6,742 bases of DNA from positions 1-6,742 of the forward strand of contig CATLAS010000045.1 in the NCBI GenBank assembly GCA_949878535.1, read 5' to 3'. Position 1 is the stretch's first letter. Each line of letters starts with the position of its first letter. This DNA comes from an uncultured Eubacteriales bacterium. GTDB taxonomy: Bacteria > Bacillota > Clostridia > Oscillospirales > CAG-272. Positions 1 to 5,626 of this stretch are shown here, one piece after another. The translations under genes were made by a program, and so were the position numbers. The notes beneath the pieces were generated by a model. The model saw nothing but the letters and a program-made list of their open reading frames with translations. It was not told where the DNA came from and made no database searches.

Positions 1-8
1 GGAATTGC

Positions 9-126
9 CTACGTGATTCTGTCGATTTGAAGTTTCTACAAAATGATAGTAAGGACAATCCCCCACCCGCTGCGCGGGAGCCCCCTTTGCACAAGGGGGC
101 CTATTTGATAGCGCTGTGCGGGAGCT
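9..126 (+). repeat. 118-bp intergenic hairpin repeat, copy 1
   Basis: This copy matches 199-316 with five substitutions (positions 21, 75, 103, 110 and 117) and no gaps. It contains two adjacent stem-loops: CCCGC-TGC-GCGGG at 66-78, and GCCCCCTT-TGCAC-AAGGGGGC at 80-100. Such palindromic GC-rich units recall the dispersed intergenic repeats (REP/MITE-like) common in gut Clostridia, but that family assignment is recollection. There are no flanking inverted termini or target-site duplications that I can define, so mobility is not shown. Confidence 0.85.
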
Positions 127-167
127 GCAAAAACCAAAATATAAGACTCCCGTGTGTAAAGTGAGGT

Positions 168-188
168 GGCATGACGTTAGGCATGACG
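168..188 (+). repeat. Short direct repeat GGCATGACG
   Basis: The 9-mer GGCATGACG occurs at 168-176 and again at 180-188, separated by TTA, in the spacer between the two large repeat copies. It is not present in the same form beside copy 2. It may be part of the larger repeat family's linker or a small duplication. No function is evident. Confidence 0.6.
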
Positions 189-198
189 GAGGGCTAGA

Positions 199-316
199 CT
201 ACGTGATTCTATCGATTTGAAGTTTCTACAAAATGATAGTAAGGACAATCCCCCACCCGCTGCGTGGGAGCCCCCTTTGCACAAGGGGGCCTTTTTGATG
301 GCGCTGCGCGGGAGCT
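199..316 (+). repeat. 118-bp intergenic hairpin repeat, copy 2
   Basis: This is the second copy, 190 bp downstream of the first and in the same orientation. The C-to-T change at 265 turns a G-C pair of the first stem into a G-U pair on the plus-strand RNA, so pairing is kept on that strand. In this copy the second stem is followed by five T residues. The right end runs into the perfect palindrome GGGAGCTCCC at 310-319 and then another inverted repeat, GCTCCC 314-319 with GGGAGC 329-334, which copy 1 lacks. Confidence 0.85.
270..296 (+). terminator. Possible plus-strand terminator inside repeat copy 2
   Basis: An 8-bp GC-rich stem (270-277 with 283-290) and a 5-nt loop are followed by C and then TTTTT at 292-296. 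This is the shape of a rho-independent terminator for transcripts entering from the left. Copy 1 has the same stem but CTATTTG in place of the T run, so it is less likely to terminate. The upstream gene is outside the window, so the role is inferred. Confidence 0.35.
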
Positions 317-391
317 CCCTTGGCTGGGGGGAGCCTTTGGAGAAGTTTAAGGCTTGGTTGACTGAATTTTCGCTGGTTGGAACTTTTCGTA

Positions 392-428
392 AAAAATAAC
401 TCAGGTCAATTTGACCTGAGTTATTTTT
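392..428. terminator. Bidirectional rho-independent terminator
   Basis: An 18-nt arm at 392-409 is the exact reverse complement of 411-428, with a single T between them, so in practice a stem of about 16-17 bp closes a small loop. A-rich and T-rich flanks give a U tract on either strand. It sits 9 bp beyond the stop codon of the leftward Cys-rich gene and is most simply its terminator. It could also end a rightward transcript from outside the window. Confidence 0.88.
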
Positions 429-437
429 GTATTTTGC

Positions 438-1286
438 TTAGTTTCCGCAGCCGCACCGCTTATTTGAAGATGTGTCGGTGCTGCATCCCCGGTTCAGACT
501 GCCGGCGGAAGGCGGGCAGAACTCGTTTACAGGGAAGGACATGCTGTGGAACAAGCGGCAGGGATCGTCTTCGTGTACTTCCTGGCACACTTTTTCCGGT
601 ACGCAGTATTCTACTGCATTTACCAGATACTGTGCGGGACGTTCAATACGGATTACAGAGAAGAGGCCCAGGGTGACAACCAGTTTGTCTCCTTCAGAAT
701 CGCAGATGTCGCCGCCGGAAACCGTGCAGCAAACTCCTTGAGGAATCTCATCGCAGCAACAGCAGCAACAGCAGCATTTGTGATCCGGCTTTACGATTTT
801 GCAGGACAGAATAATCGGATCTACTGCTTCTACTACAGCGATGGGAAGGTTTGTGGTCATGGGACAACCGCAGCTGTCCTTAGGCGGACAGAAACCGGAG
901 CAGTTGTGGTCGCTTTTGAACACGCTTACATTGCCTTCGCTTCCGAACAGGATCACCTTTTTTTCAACGACAGCAATTCCTTCAACTTCCTGTATATTTC
1001 CGGGTGAAATGCATGCCTCACAGGTAACACGGATATAGATCTTAATCGTAAGCTGATAGAATCCTCTGTTAAAAGGAACACAGTCAATATTGATATAAGA
1101 CCATACGATTCTGGCGCATTTGCAGCGAACTGCAACCCCTCTATCAACAAGCTCCTGGCCGTATCCGGTCAGAAATACACGTACATCCTCGAAACAGTCC
1201 TTGTCGCGACAGGAATCAAGAACCCGGTATGTATCGATACATACCATTTCCCGAGACGAGGGCTGACACTGTCTGTTATCAGACAT
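438..1286 (-). CDS. Cys-rich protein with octa-cysteine run; candidate spore-associated protein
   Basis: The product has 282 residues, 32 of them Cys (about 11%). I know no assigned function; the conserved-looking N-terminal part (around SREMVCIDTYRVLDSCRDKD, residues 11-30) resembles hypothetical proteins I associate with Clostridia. Residues 31-125 are rich in beta-type alternating hydrophobics and end in VVEKKVILFGSEGNV. Residues 129-141 hold four Cys spaced like a metal or disulfide knuckle. Residues 171-178 are eight consecutive Cys, then a second beta-rich block (201-228) and a Cys-studded tail ending CGCGN. There is no signal peptide or membrane segment. The start is placed at ATG 1286 because AAAGGAGG (1297-1304) lies 10 nt upstream; the in-frame ATG at 1310 precedes that site and would be untranslatable by it. 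A sigma-K-like promoter and the Cys content suggest a role in coat cross-linking or metal binding, which is inference only. Confidence 0.85.
   Translation of the reverse strand: MSDNRQCQPSSREMVCIDTYRVLDSCRDKDCFEDVRVFLTGYGQELVDRGVAVRCKCARIVWSYINIDCVPFNRGFYQLTIKIYIRVTCEACISPGNIQEVEGIAVVEKKVILFGSEGNVSVFKSDHNCSGFCPPKDSCGCPMTTNLPIAVVEAVDPIILSCKIVKPDHKCCCCCCCCDEIPQGVCCTVSGGDICDSEGDKLVVTLGLFSVIRIERPAQYLVNAVEYCVPEKVCQEVHEDDPCRLFHSMSFPVNEFCPPSAGSLNRGCSTDTSSNKRCGCGN
753..776 (-). repeat. Trinucleotide tract encoding eight Cys
   Basis: On the coding strand the tract reads TGC TGC TGT three-codon units (TGC TGC TGT, TGC TGC TGT, TGC TGC), a 9-nt period repeated about 2.7 times. It encodes Cys171-178 of the Cys-rich protein. 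A tract like this can change length by whole codons through slippage without breaking the frame. Confidence 0.8.
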
Positions 1287-1312
1287 ATTTATTATACCTC
1301 CTTTGAACATAA

Positions 1313-1331
1313 GACAGTAAAGAGTACTGCC
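1313..1331 (-). other. Leader stem-loop of the Cys-rich gene
   Basis: On the minus strand GGCAGTA pairs with TACTGTC (7 bp, one G-U) around a CTCTT loop. It ends 8 nt before the AAAGGAGG site and begins right where transcription would start from the candidate promoter at 1339-1364. No U run follows, so it does not look like a terminator for the operon upstream. It may stabilise the 5' end of the mRNA. Confidence 0.45.
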
Positions 1332-1338
1332 TTCGTTA

Positions 1339-1364
1339 TATCATATGCAAAGGTGTATAAAGTG
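1339..1364 (-). promoter_or_regulatory. Candidate sigma-K/E-like sporulation promoter
   Basis: The minus strand at 1347-1339 reads CATATGATA, matching the sigma-K -10 consensus CATANNNTA at all six fixed bases. A CAC at 1364-1362 could supply the -35 AC, but the spacing (14 nt) is about 2 nt short of the Bacillus subtilis norm. It lies between the prp stop and the Cys-rich gene, giving a leader of about 45 nt. No good sigma-A -35/-10 pair is seen here. The call is tentative because a 6-base match in AT-rich DNA can arise by chance. Confidence 0.35.
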
Positions 1365-1368
1365 ATAA

Positions 1369-1689
1369 TCAGACATTTGCTTCAATAAAATCTGGAAATG
1401 CTTCTTCCAAAAGCTGAAATCCCCGCAGAATTGCCATAATACTGTCCAAAATTGGGGCGTTATCGTCCAAAAGTTCAAAGTCAATTCTTGCATAGCCGGC
1501 AGAAAAATCTTCCCGGTATCGGTCAATTCTGCCTTCTTCGTATGCATCCCGAAGCAGTGCGCGCAAGGTGTAGCAAAGTATGGATACGGCGGAGCATAAA
1601 ATATCCTGTCCGGCAGATGCATATTCTGTGTGCCCGGTGCATTCAAATAAATACGTATCGTAGTAAGTGTCAAAAGATATTTTGGTCAT
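1369..1689 (-). CDS. prp: Prp-family cysteine protease (phage-type, YsxB/DUF464)
   Basis: The product has 106 residues, the usual length for Prp. The GH motif at 19-20 and the DILCSAVS block at 29-36 fit the family's catalytic His and Cys, here His20 and Cys32, with the same 12-residue spacing I recall for Staphylococcus aureus Prp. The acidic C-terminus (LLDDNAPILD, 73-82) also fits. In Firmicutes, host Prp removes the N-terminal extension of ribosomal protein L27 and lies between rplU and rpmA; the same protease activity matures capsid and scaffold proteins in some staphylococcal phages. Here the gene is last in a packaging operon, starting with an ATGA overlap on the portal stop and a GGAAGG site upstream, so a phage role is more likely than ribosome maturation. 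The expected substrates, scaffold and capsid, are not in the window. Confidence 0.88.
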   Translation of the reverse strand: MTKISFDTYYDTYLFECTGHTEYASAGQDILCSAVSILCYTLRALLRDAYEEGRIDRYREDFSAGYARIDFELLDDNAPILDSIMAILRGFQLLEEAFPDFIEANV

Positions 1690-3326
1690 TGCATTAATCC
1701 TTCCGAAGCTGGATACATGCTGCCTTGCTCCATTGCGAGATTTTCCTGTACCCGGCGCAGTATTTCATCTTTCCCTTCAAACTCCATCATTTCCAGGCAA
1801 AGCTGTGCCTCTCTGCTGCGTCCTGGTTCAAATATCCCCATTTTGTACAGTTCGCAGGCAAGTTCGTTCATTGCCATTCTGGAAAATGCAGTTCTTTTAT
1901 GTGCTCGCACCTTTATATCGAAAATTGGTTCCGCACCGCTTATAACATCATTGCCTGTGCTTGCTATAAAGGAATCGCTACTGCACTGAACGAAGTCTTC
2001 TTGCCCGTTGGGAGCAATGATCCGGAAGCAGCGGGGCCATGTATAAAACTGCCGGATCAGTTCAATTAGAATGGAACAAATTTCTTCATATGCCCGATAT
2101 GCGCCGGAAAGCATATCGCGAGATCCTTTGTTGCCCGCTTCCTGTAGTGCCGCAATAGCAGATGCGGCGGTAACGCCGCCGGCCGTTGAACCTTGAGAAA
2201 AGTCCCGGTTTCCGGTGGTTTCTTTAATTTCATCAATTTTGTTGTTGAGTATCGCTACATATACTTCTGACAATGTAGGAACTGTGATCGGCATAATAGA
2301 GGATGAGGGGTCTCCGGATCCGGAGTAGTGAACAAAGGGCTGATCCCACTGAGCAAACTCTTTTTCATTGATGCTTCCATCACTGCGTACAAAGAAGCGC
2401 CGTTCAGACGCCATTCTGGCATTGCGTACAATTGCACTGCTCAATATGTCAATTTCCTTCTGCGCGCCGCGCATGGCGTCTATTACACTGAATCCGCAGG
2501 GAGAACCCTGTATCGGATACATTTTGTCTATTACAAAGGGATATTTTCCATGGTTATAAAAACCGCTGTCTTTATACAGTGGGTCATTTTCCGAAGCGTA
2601 CAGTAAAACTCCGTTACAGAATTTGCAGTAGTGCACCAAATGTTTGCCGTTTTTTACCGTTTTATAATACCAGTCTATGACTGCCGATTTGTCCGAAGTG
2701 TCGACGGCATCGTCATAAATGTATTGCGTCACGTCAAATGTAGGGGCAGAGAGGCAGTCTTCTAAAACAGAGTATGTTTCCAGAAGGTCATCCCAATCCC
2801 AAAGATCTACGTGAAAGATATTTTTGGATTCCTGTATATTTGTAATGCCCGGTTCCCAAAAAAGATTGAGCAGGTCAACCCGCCGCACATCTGTGTTTCC
2901 CATTCCAGAGTCCAGTGCGGGGTTCCAGAACACACCGTAGCATGCAGCGCCGTATTTCAGTTTATCATACCAGCATTCGGAATAGGTGTCTTCAAAATGG
3001 TTTTGCTCTAAAATCAAAGGAAGAACTTCCGTAAGCAGCCGTGCAGCAGGTCTGTCGCTTTTTTCCCGAGGCAGGCAGGTTGCTTCCGGAATGTTATCCA
3101 TCGCATCTGCGTGCTTATTGATAATGGTATTAAACAGCCATCCGGTGGCAATGGAATCTTTGTTTTTTTCATCGTAGTGGCGCATTTTCCACCACTGCTC
3201 ATTATCAATGATCCTTTGTTCCAGCGATGCTTTGCCTGCTTTATATTTTTCCAGGGTGGCATATGCTGCACGCACAGTATCATTTTTAATTTTTTCAGCT
3301 GTACGCACTTTTTTTGTTTTATTCAT
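1686..3326 (-). CDS. Phage portal protein (P22-like group)
   Basis: The 546-residue product would form the dodecameric ring at one vertex of the prohead through which DNA is pumped, docking the terminase outside. Family-like features are the N-terminal helical region with GWLFNTIINKHADAM at 62-76, a WEPG motif at 157-160, GSPCGFSVIDAMRGAQKEID at 274-293 (a conserved crown/wing-stem segment in such portals), and ETTGNRDF followed by a Gly/Thr/Ala-rich stretch at 369-391. The length fits the family. The start is set at ATG 3326: AAGGAGG (3339-3345) is 12 nt upstream. The in-frame ATG at 3338 abuts the same site with no spacer, and the more distant ATG at 3416 would lie inside terL. The gene follows terL after 34 bp and overlaps prp by 4 bp. 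No frameshift or internal stop is seen. Confidence 0.92.
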   Translation of the reverse strand: MNKTKKVRTAEKIKNDTVRAAYATLEKYKAGKASLEQRIIDNEQWWKMRHYDEKNKDSIATGWLFNTIINKHADAMDNIPEATCLPREKSDRPAARLLTEVLPLILEQNHFEDTYSECWYDKLKYGAACYGVFWNPALDSGMGNTDVRRVDLLNLFWEPGITNIQESKNIFHVDLWDWDDLLETYSVLEDCLSAPTFDVTQYIYDDAVDTSDKSAVIDWYYKTVKNGKHLVHYCKFCNGVLLYASENDPLYKDSGFYNHGKYPFVIDKMYPIQGSPCGFSVIDAMRGAQKEIDILSSAIVRNARMASERRFFVRSDGSINEKEFAQWDQPFVHYSGSGDPSSSIMPITVPTLSEVYVAILNNKIDEIKETTGNRDFSQGSTAGGVTAASAIAALQEAGNKGSRDMLSGAYRAYEEICSILIELIRQFYTWPRCFRIIAPNGQEDFVQCSSDSFIASTGNDVISGAEPIFDIKVRAHKRTAFSRMAMNELACELYKMGIFEPGRSREAQLCLEMMEFEGKDEILRRVQENLAMEQGSMYPASEGLMQ

Positions 3327-3338
3327 ATAAGAATTCAT

Positions 3339-3358
3339 CCTCCTTGCCGCTGTGCGGC
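3339..3358 (-). promoter_or_regulatory. Portal ribosome binding site preceded by a small hairpin
   Basis: The minus strand reads GCCGC-ACA-GCGGC (3358-3346), a 5-bp stem, followed at once by AAGGAGG (3345-3339). The hairpin begins 2 nt after the terL stop codon. It could limit re-initiation from terL or shape portal translation. It has no U tract and is too short to be a convincing terminator. The site decides the portal start at 3326. Confidence 0.5.
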
Positions 3359-3360
3359 TT

Positions 3361-4746
3361 TTAATATGTAAATTGCCTGTATTTTCGTTTGTCTCCCAGC
3401 AGATCCAGTGGATCATCTCCCCTTGATTCCGATGCAGGTGCAGACTTCGGACGGATTGGACGGTTCATGCAAAAATATCGGAAGGAATCTGCAAAATGGT
3501 CTTCTTGAGAGGTGTCAAGATCCTCAGGGCTGTGTTCACTATATGTCAGCAGGGGAAGGGTGCGTATGGCGTGCTTGCAGGTGTTGAAAAAATACACCAT
3601 GGGCTTTCCGTCTCCGTCAAATGCCAGACGATAGTGACACTGCATCCAGCCGGGAAGGCGTTTGTTGTCGCCAGGCTGAAAATAGACATAATGCCGGTCA
3701 GCCGCTTCAATAATTGCTTCTCCGCGGGAAGCGTCCCATATGGAGGGATCGGCAACTCCAATAATCTGTTTTCCACGCAGCCACCGATGTTCCGTTTCAA
3801 TTTTGCGAATTTCCCGAAAAATACGATCCGGATCCCATTTTAGTCCTTCGTTTGGTTCTGTGCAGCCGTAAAGCTGCAGGATCAGATAGGCACGTCCTTC
3901 AAAGTCAATGGCCCACCAGTCGCAGGAAAAAGGTTTGGAATAACCAAAGTCAAAGCTGCGGTACAGCTTCCAATCCGGCGGAACCTCAAAGGGATCAATT
4001 ACATGGGTATACATTCTATCTTGATAATGGGCGGCATCATCTGTAAATTCTTCAAAAAACTGTCCTTCAAAAATATCCCAGTTGCCTTCCAGCCATGCTT
4101 TGCGCAGCTTAGGCGGTAGGGCTTCCAGCTTCTGTATATATCCGGGATCGCTTTCCATGAGTGCGGCGTTGTCTGTTACGAGAGAGCGGATGAATAAATA
4201 TTCATCTCCGTTTTCGCCCGGCTTCATTGCTTTATCAATAAACAGCCGTTTTACCCAGCCATGTCCAACGCCGCCCGGATTGCAGGTCAGATAAATCCGT
4301 TTGGGATAGGCGTTGACGCCGCGCACGCAGGCTTTGATCCGGTCATACATTTCTTCTGTAAACTGGGTTGCTTCATCTATAAAAAGCACATCTGTTTCTG
4401 TTCCCTGAAACTTGTCCAGATCTGCAATATTGCGGCAGTATCGAAAGGCGATTATAGAGCCGTTATCAAAGGTCATATCCCGTGTTGACTCTTTATACAC
4501 AGCAATGCCATGCAGCAGTGGAATAATGGGCATAATATGGTTTTGCCGCAGCTCTGGATAGGTGCGGCGAACAATCATGATGCGTATGCCGGGATAATGC
4601 AGAGCAAGCAGGGAAGCTTTAATCCGTACGGCCCAGCTTTTGCCGCCGCCCCTGGCTCCGCCGAATGCGATATAATGATGGGTATCTGTTAAAAATAGTT
4701 CTTGTCGTGGGGAAGGCTTGGGGATTTTCAGGGTCATTTTGCCCAT
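3361..4746 (-). CDS. terL: Phage terminase large subunit (ATPase and nuclease)
   Basis: The 461-residue packaging motor cuts concatemeric DNA and drives it into the prohead through the portal. The N-terminal ATPase has Walker A GGARGGGKS (29-37), Walker B VLFIDEA (120-126, with Asp124 and catalytic Glu125) and the coupling motif TCNP (154-157). The RNase H-like nuclease shows Asp266 in SFDFGYS, Asp333 in GVADPSIW and Asp416/Asp420 in EDHFADS, the expected acidic triad. All active-site residues are present, so it looks functional. AAGGGG lies 10 nt before ATG 4746, overlapping terS by 13 bp. Met4 at 4737 forms an ATGA overlap with the terS stop and is a possible alternative start. The C-terminal 30 residues are charged and variable-looking, perhaps contacting the portal. 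Confidence 0.96.
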   Translation of the reverse strand: MGKMTLKIPKPSPRQELFLTDTHHYIAFGGARGGGKSWAVRIKASLLALHYPGIRIMIVRRTYPELRQNHIMPIIPLLHGIAVYKESTRDMTFDNGSIIAFRYCRNIADLDKFQGTETDVLFIDEATQFTEEMYDRIKACVRGVNAYPKRIYLTCNPGGVGHGWVKRLFIDKAMKPGENGDEYLFIRSLVTDNAALMESDPGYIQKLEALPPKLRKAWLEGNWDIFEGQFFEEFTDDAAHYQDRMYTHVIDPFEVPPDWKLYRSFDFGYSKPFSCDWWAIDFEGRAYLILQLYGCTEPNEGLKWDPDRIFREIRKIETEHRWLRGKQIIGVADPSIWDASRGEAIIEAADRHYVYFQPGDNKRLPGWMQCHYRLAFDGDGKPMVYFFNTCKHAIRTLPLLTYSEHSPEDLDTSQEDHFADSFRYFCMNRPIRPKSAPASESRGDDPLDLLGDKRKYRQFTY

Positions 4747-5165
4747 TTTTCAATATCCCCTTCCAGGACAACGCTGATAGACGCGGTACTGTCCTCTTCT
4801 CCATTTTCTTCGAGCCCTCTGATAACAGCCGCAAGTTCCTTTGCTGCAAGGGTTAATTCTTTTAACTGCTTAATGTCTCCACTGTCTCCGTTTTCCAGTG
4901 ATCCCTTCATTTCCGCCGCCATTTTGTCAATGATTTCGGCAATGGTATCTACCGCGATTCGCAATCGTACTCCGTTTCCTTCCGGTTCCTTTTTAGGCCA
5001 AGTATCCGGTGTGCTTTTCATTTGCCGCCGTTTTTTGTACCAGTTTTCCTTTCGCCCTAATTCCTGTAAAACCGGTACTGAAATTTTATATTTGGCTGAA
5101 AGGGCTTTATAGCTTTTGCCGGCAAGAAAGTCCTGCCGAATTGCCTTTATTGTTTCATCTGTCAA
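4734..5165 (-). CDS. terS: Phage terminase small subunit
   Basis: The 143-residue DNA-recognition subunit selects the phage packaging site and loads TerL. Residues 1-45 form a helix-turn-helix (around DFLAGKSYKALSAKYKISVP, 12-31, then LGRKENWYKKRRQ), typical of TerS N-termini. Residues 66-120 are predicted helical and amphipathic, suiting ring oligomerisation, and the acidic tail (119-125) precedes a short terminal segment likely to touch TerL. It starts at TTG 5165: AAAGGAG lies 8 nt upstream, no in-frame ATG occurs near, and the next Met is deep in the protein (Met49). It is first in the packaging operon. No cos or pac site can be assigned from sequence, although pac sites often lie in or near terS. 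Confidence 0.88.
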   Translation of the reverse strand: MTDETIKAIRQDFLAGKSYKALSAKYKISVPVLQELGRKENWYKKRRQMKSTPDTWPKKEPEGNGVRLRIAVDTIAEIIDKMAAEMKGSLENGDSGDIKQLKELTLAAKELAAVIRGLEENGEEDSTASISVVLEGDIEKWAK

Positions 5166-5173
5166 TCGTCACA

Positions 5174-5180
5174 CTCCTTT
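5174..5180 (-). promoter_or_regulatory. Ribosome binding site fixing the terS TTG start
   Basis: AAAGGAG on the minus strand lies 8 nt before TTG 5165. Its strength and spacing make the TTG the start. A nearby ATG (inside ACAGATGAA) is out of frame. Confidence 0.8.
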
Positions 5181-5187
5181 CTGACAG

Positions 5188-5216
5188 TATTTAGCATACC
5201 GGATTCGGGCTGTCAT
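5188..5216 (-). promoter_or_regulatory. Weak candidate sigma-A promoter for the packaging operon
   Basis: On the minus strand ATGACA (5216-5211, five of six against TTGACA) is followed after 17 nt by TAAATA (5193-5188) with an upstream TG as in extended -10 boxes. The -10 matches TATAAT poorly (three of six), and the predicted start would leave almost no leader before the ribosome binding site. I see nothing better, so this is only a suggestion. Confidence 0.25.
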
Positions 5217-5258
5217 TTCTCCCCATAGCGAATATACTGGTATAGGATCGGAAAGTGT

Positions 5259-5285
5259 TTGAAGCGCATAATAAGGCAATATAAA
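5259..5285 (+). promoter_or_regulatory. Weak candidate promoter for the DUF3343-desulfurase operon
   Basis: TTGAAG (5259-5264) and TATAAA (5280-5285) lie 15 nt apart in the divergent intergenic region, about 100 nt before the DUF3343 start. The spacing is short for sigma-A and the -35 is imperfect. No riboswitch or operator was recognised in the 225-bp region 5166-5390. Confidence 0.25.
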
Positions 5286-5390
5286 CGTATTGTGAGGGAA
5301 TTTGAATGTCCCTGCAAGACTATCCAATATTTTTTTGTTTAAACTTCGGGAAACTGCCGGGGAAAAGCCAACGAAAGGAAAGGGAACAAT

Positions 5391-5612
5391 ATGATGTGTA
5401 TAGCGGCAATGAGAAATATGACAGCCGCAATAAAGGGAAGGAGTGCGCTGGAAGCGGTGGGAATCCGCTGCACAATTGTAAGTCTTGAGCCCACATTAAC
5501 CAAGCGGGGCTGTGCATACGGACTGAGCTTTGCATGCGCACACCTTGAAAGGGCAAAATCTGTTTTGTCGTCAAGGCGAATCAACTACGGCGAAATCCTT
5601 GGCGGCAGATGA
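5391..5612 (+). CDS. DUF3343 putative sulfur/selenium carrier protein
   Basis: This 73-residue protein fits the DUF3343 family (described in Pfam as putative Se/S carrier-like), usually about 70-90 residues. It shows the alpha/beta ferredoxin-like pattern: an N-terminal strand (CIAAM), a helix over about 10-23, a strand CTIVSLEP (27-34), then RGCAYGLSFAC (39-49) with the conserved Cys, here Cys41, expected to carry the persulfide or selenide, and a last helix and strand ending INYGEIL. AAAGGAAAGGG (5374-5384) precedes ATG 5391; Met2 at 5394 is equally usable. Its stop overlaps an ATG of the desulfurase frame as ATGA, so the two are probably cotranslated and may act as donor enzyme and carrier. 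The exact acceptor pathway is unknown. Confidence 0.75.
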   Translation: MMCIAAMRNMTAAIKGRSALEAVGIRCTIVSLEPTLTKRGCAYGLSFACAHLERAKSVLSSRRINYGEILGGR

Positions 5613-5626
5613 AAGGAACGATACAG

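Larger units (their letters stand above)
1..437. other. Gene-free intergenic region with hairpin repeats
   Basis: I see no convincing gene in this stretch. It holds two copies of a 118-bp repeat, a 73-bp spacer with a short direct repeat, a further GC-rich inverted repeat at 314-334 (GCTCCC paired with GGGAGC), an unremarkable AT-richer stretch at about 337-390, and the strong inverted repeat at 392-428. A 60-codon plus-strand reading frame lies over the second repeat at 217-399, but it has no ribosome binding site and is mostly repeat sequence. No tRNA, rRNA or riboswitch was recognised. The gene to the left, off the window, is unknown. Confidence 0.7.

Noticed and set aside
9..316. The paired repeats as a CRISPR array or as prophage attachment sites
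   Set aside because: Two 118-bp hairpin units with a 72-bp spacer do not fit CRISPR repeat sizes, and both copies lie on the same side of the phage genes, so they cannot be attL and attR of this cassette.
217..399. A 60-codon plus-strand frame over repeat copy 2
   Set aside because: It is built largely of repeat and hairpin sequence, has no ribosome binding site, and the matching start in copy 1 is not conserved as a frame.
546..1007. A 153-codon plus-strand frame opposite the Cys-rich gene
   Set aside because: It has no ribosome binding site and its Ala/Thr-rich stretch is the antisense of the poly-Cys codons. The minus-strand gene has a strong site, a terminator and plausible protein features.
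1287..1310. An upstream ATG giving the Cys-rich protein eight more residues
   Set aside because: The AAAGGAGG site lies downstream of that ATG and would be inside the coding region. The ATG at 1286 is correctly spaced from it.
1341..1673. A 110-codon minus-strand frame overlapping prp
   Set aside because: It is an alternative frame of prp. The prp frame has the catalytic motifs and the ATGA overlap with the portal gene.
3327..3416. An N-terminal extension of the portal to ATG 3416 or 3338
   Set aside because: The first would overlap the end of terL by 56 bp with an un-portal-like sequence. The second touches the ribosome binding site with no spacer.
5313..5336. The run of seven T at 5330-5336 as a terminator
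   Set aside because: No GC-rich stem precedes it on the plus strand, and the position is inside a likely leader.
5306..5488. A 60-codon plus-strand frame starting before DUF3343
   Set aside because: It overlaps the DUF3343 gene out of frame, has low-complexity charged content and no good ribosome binding site.
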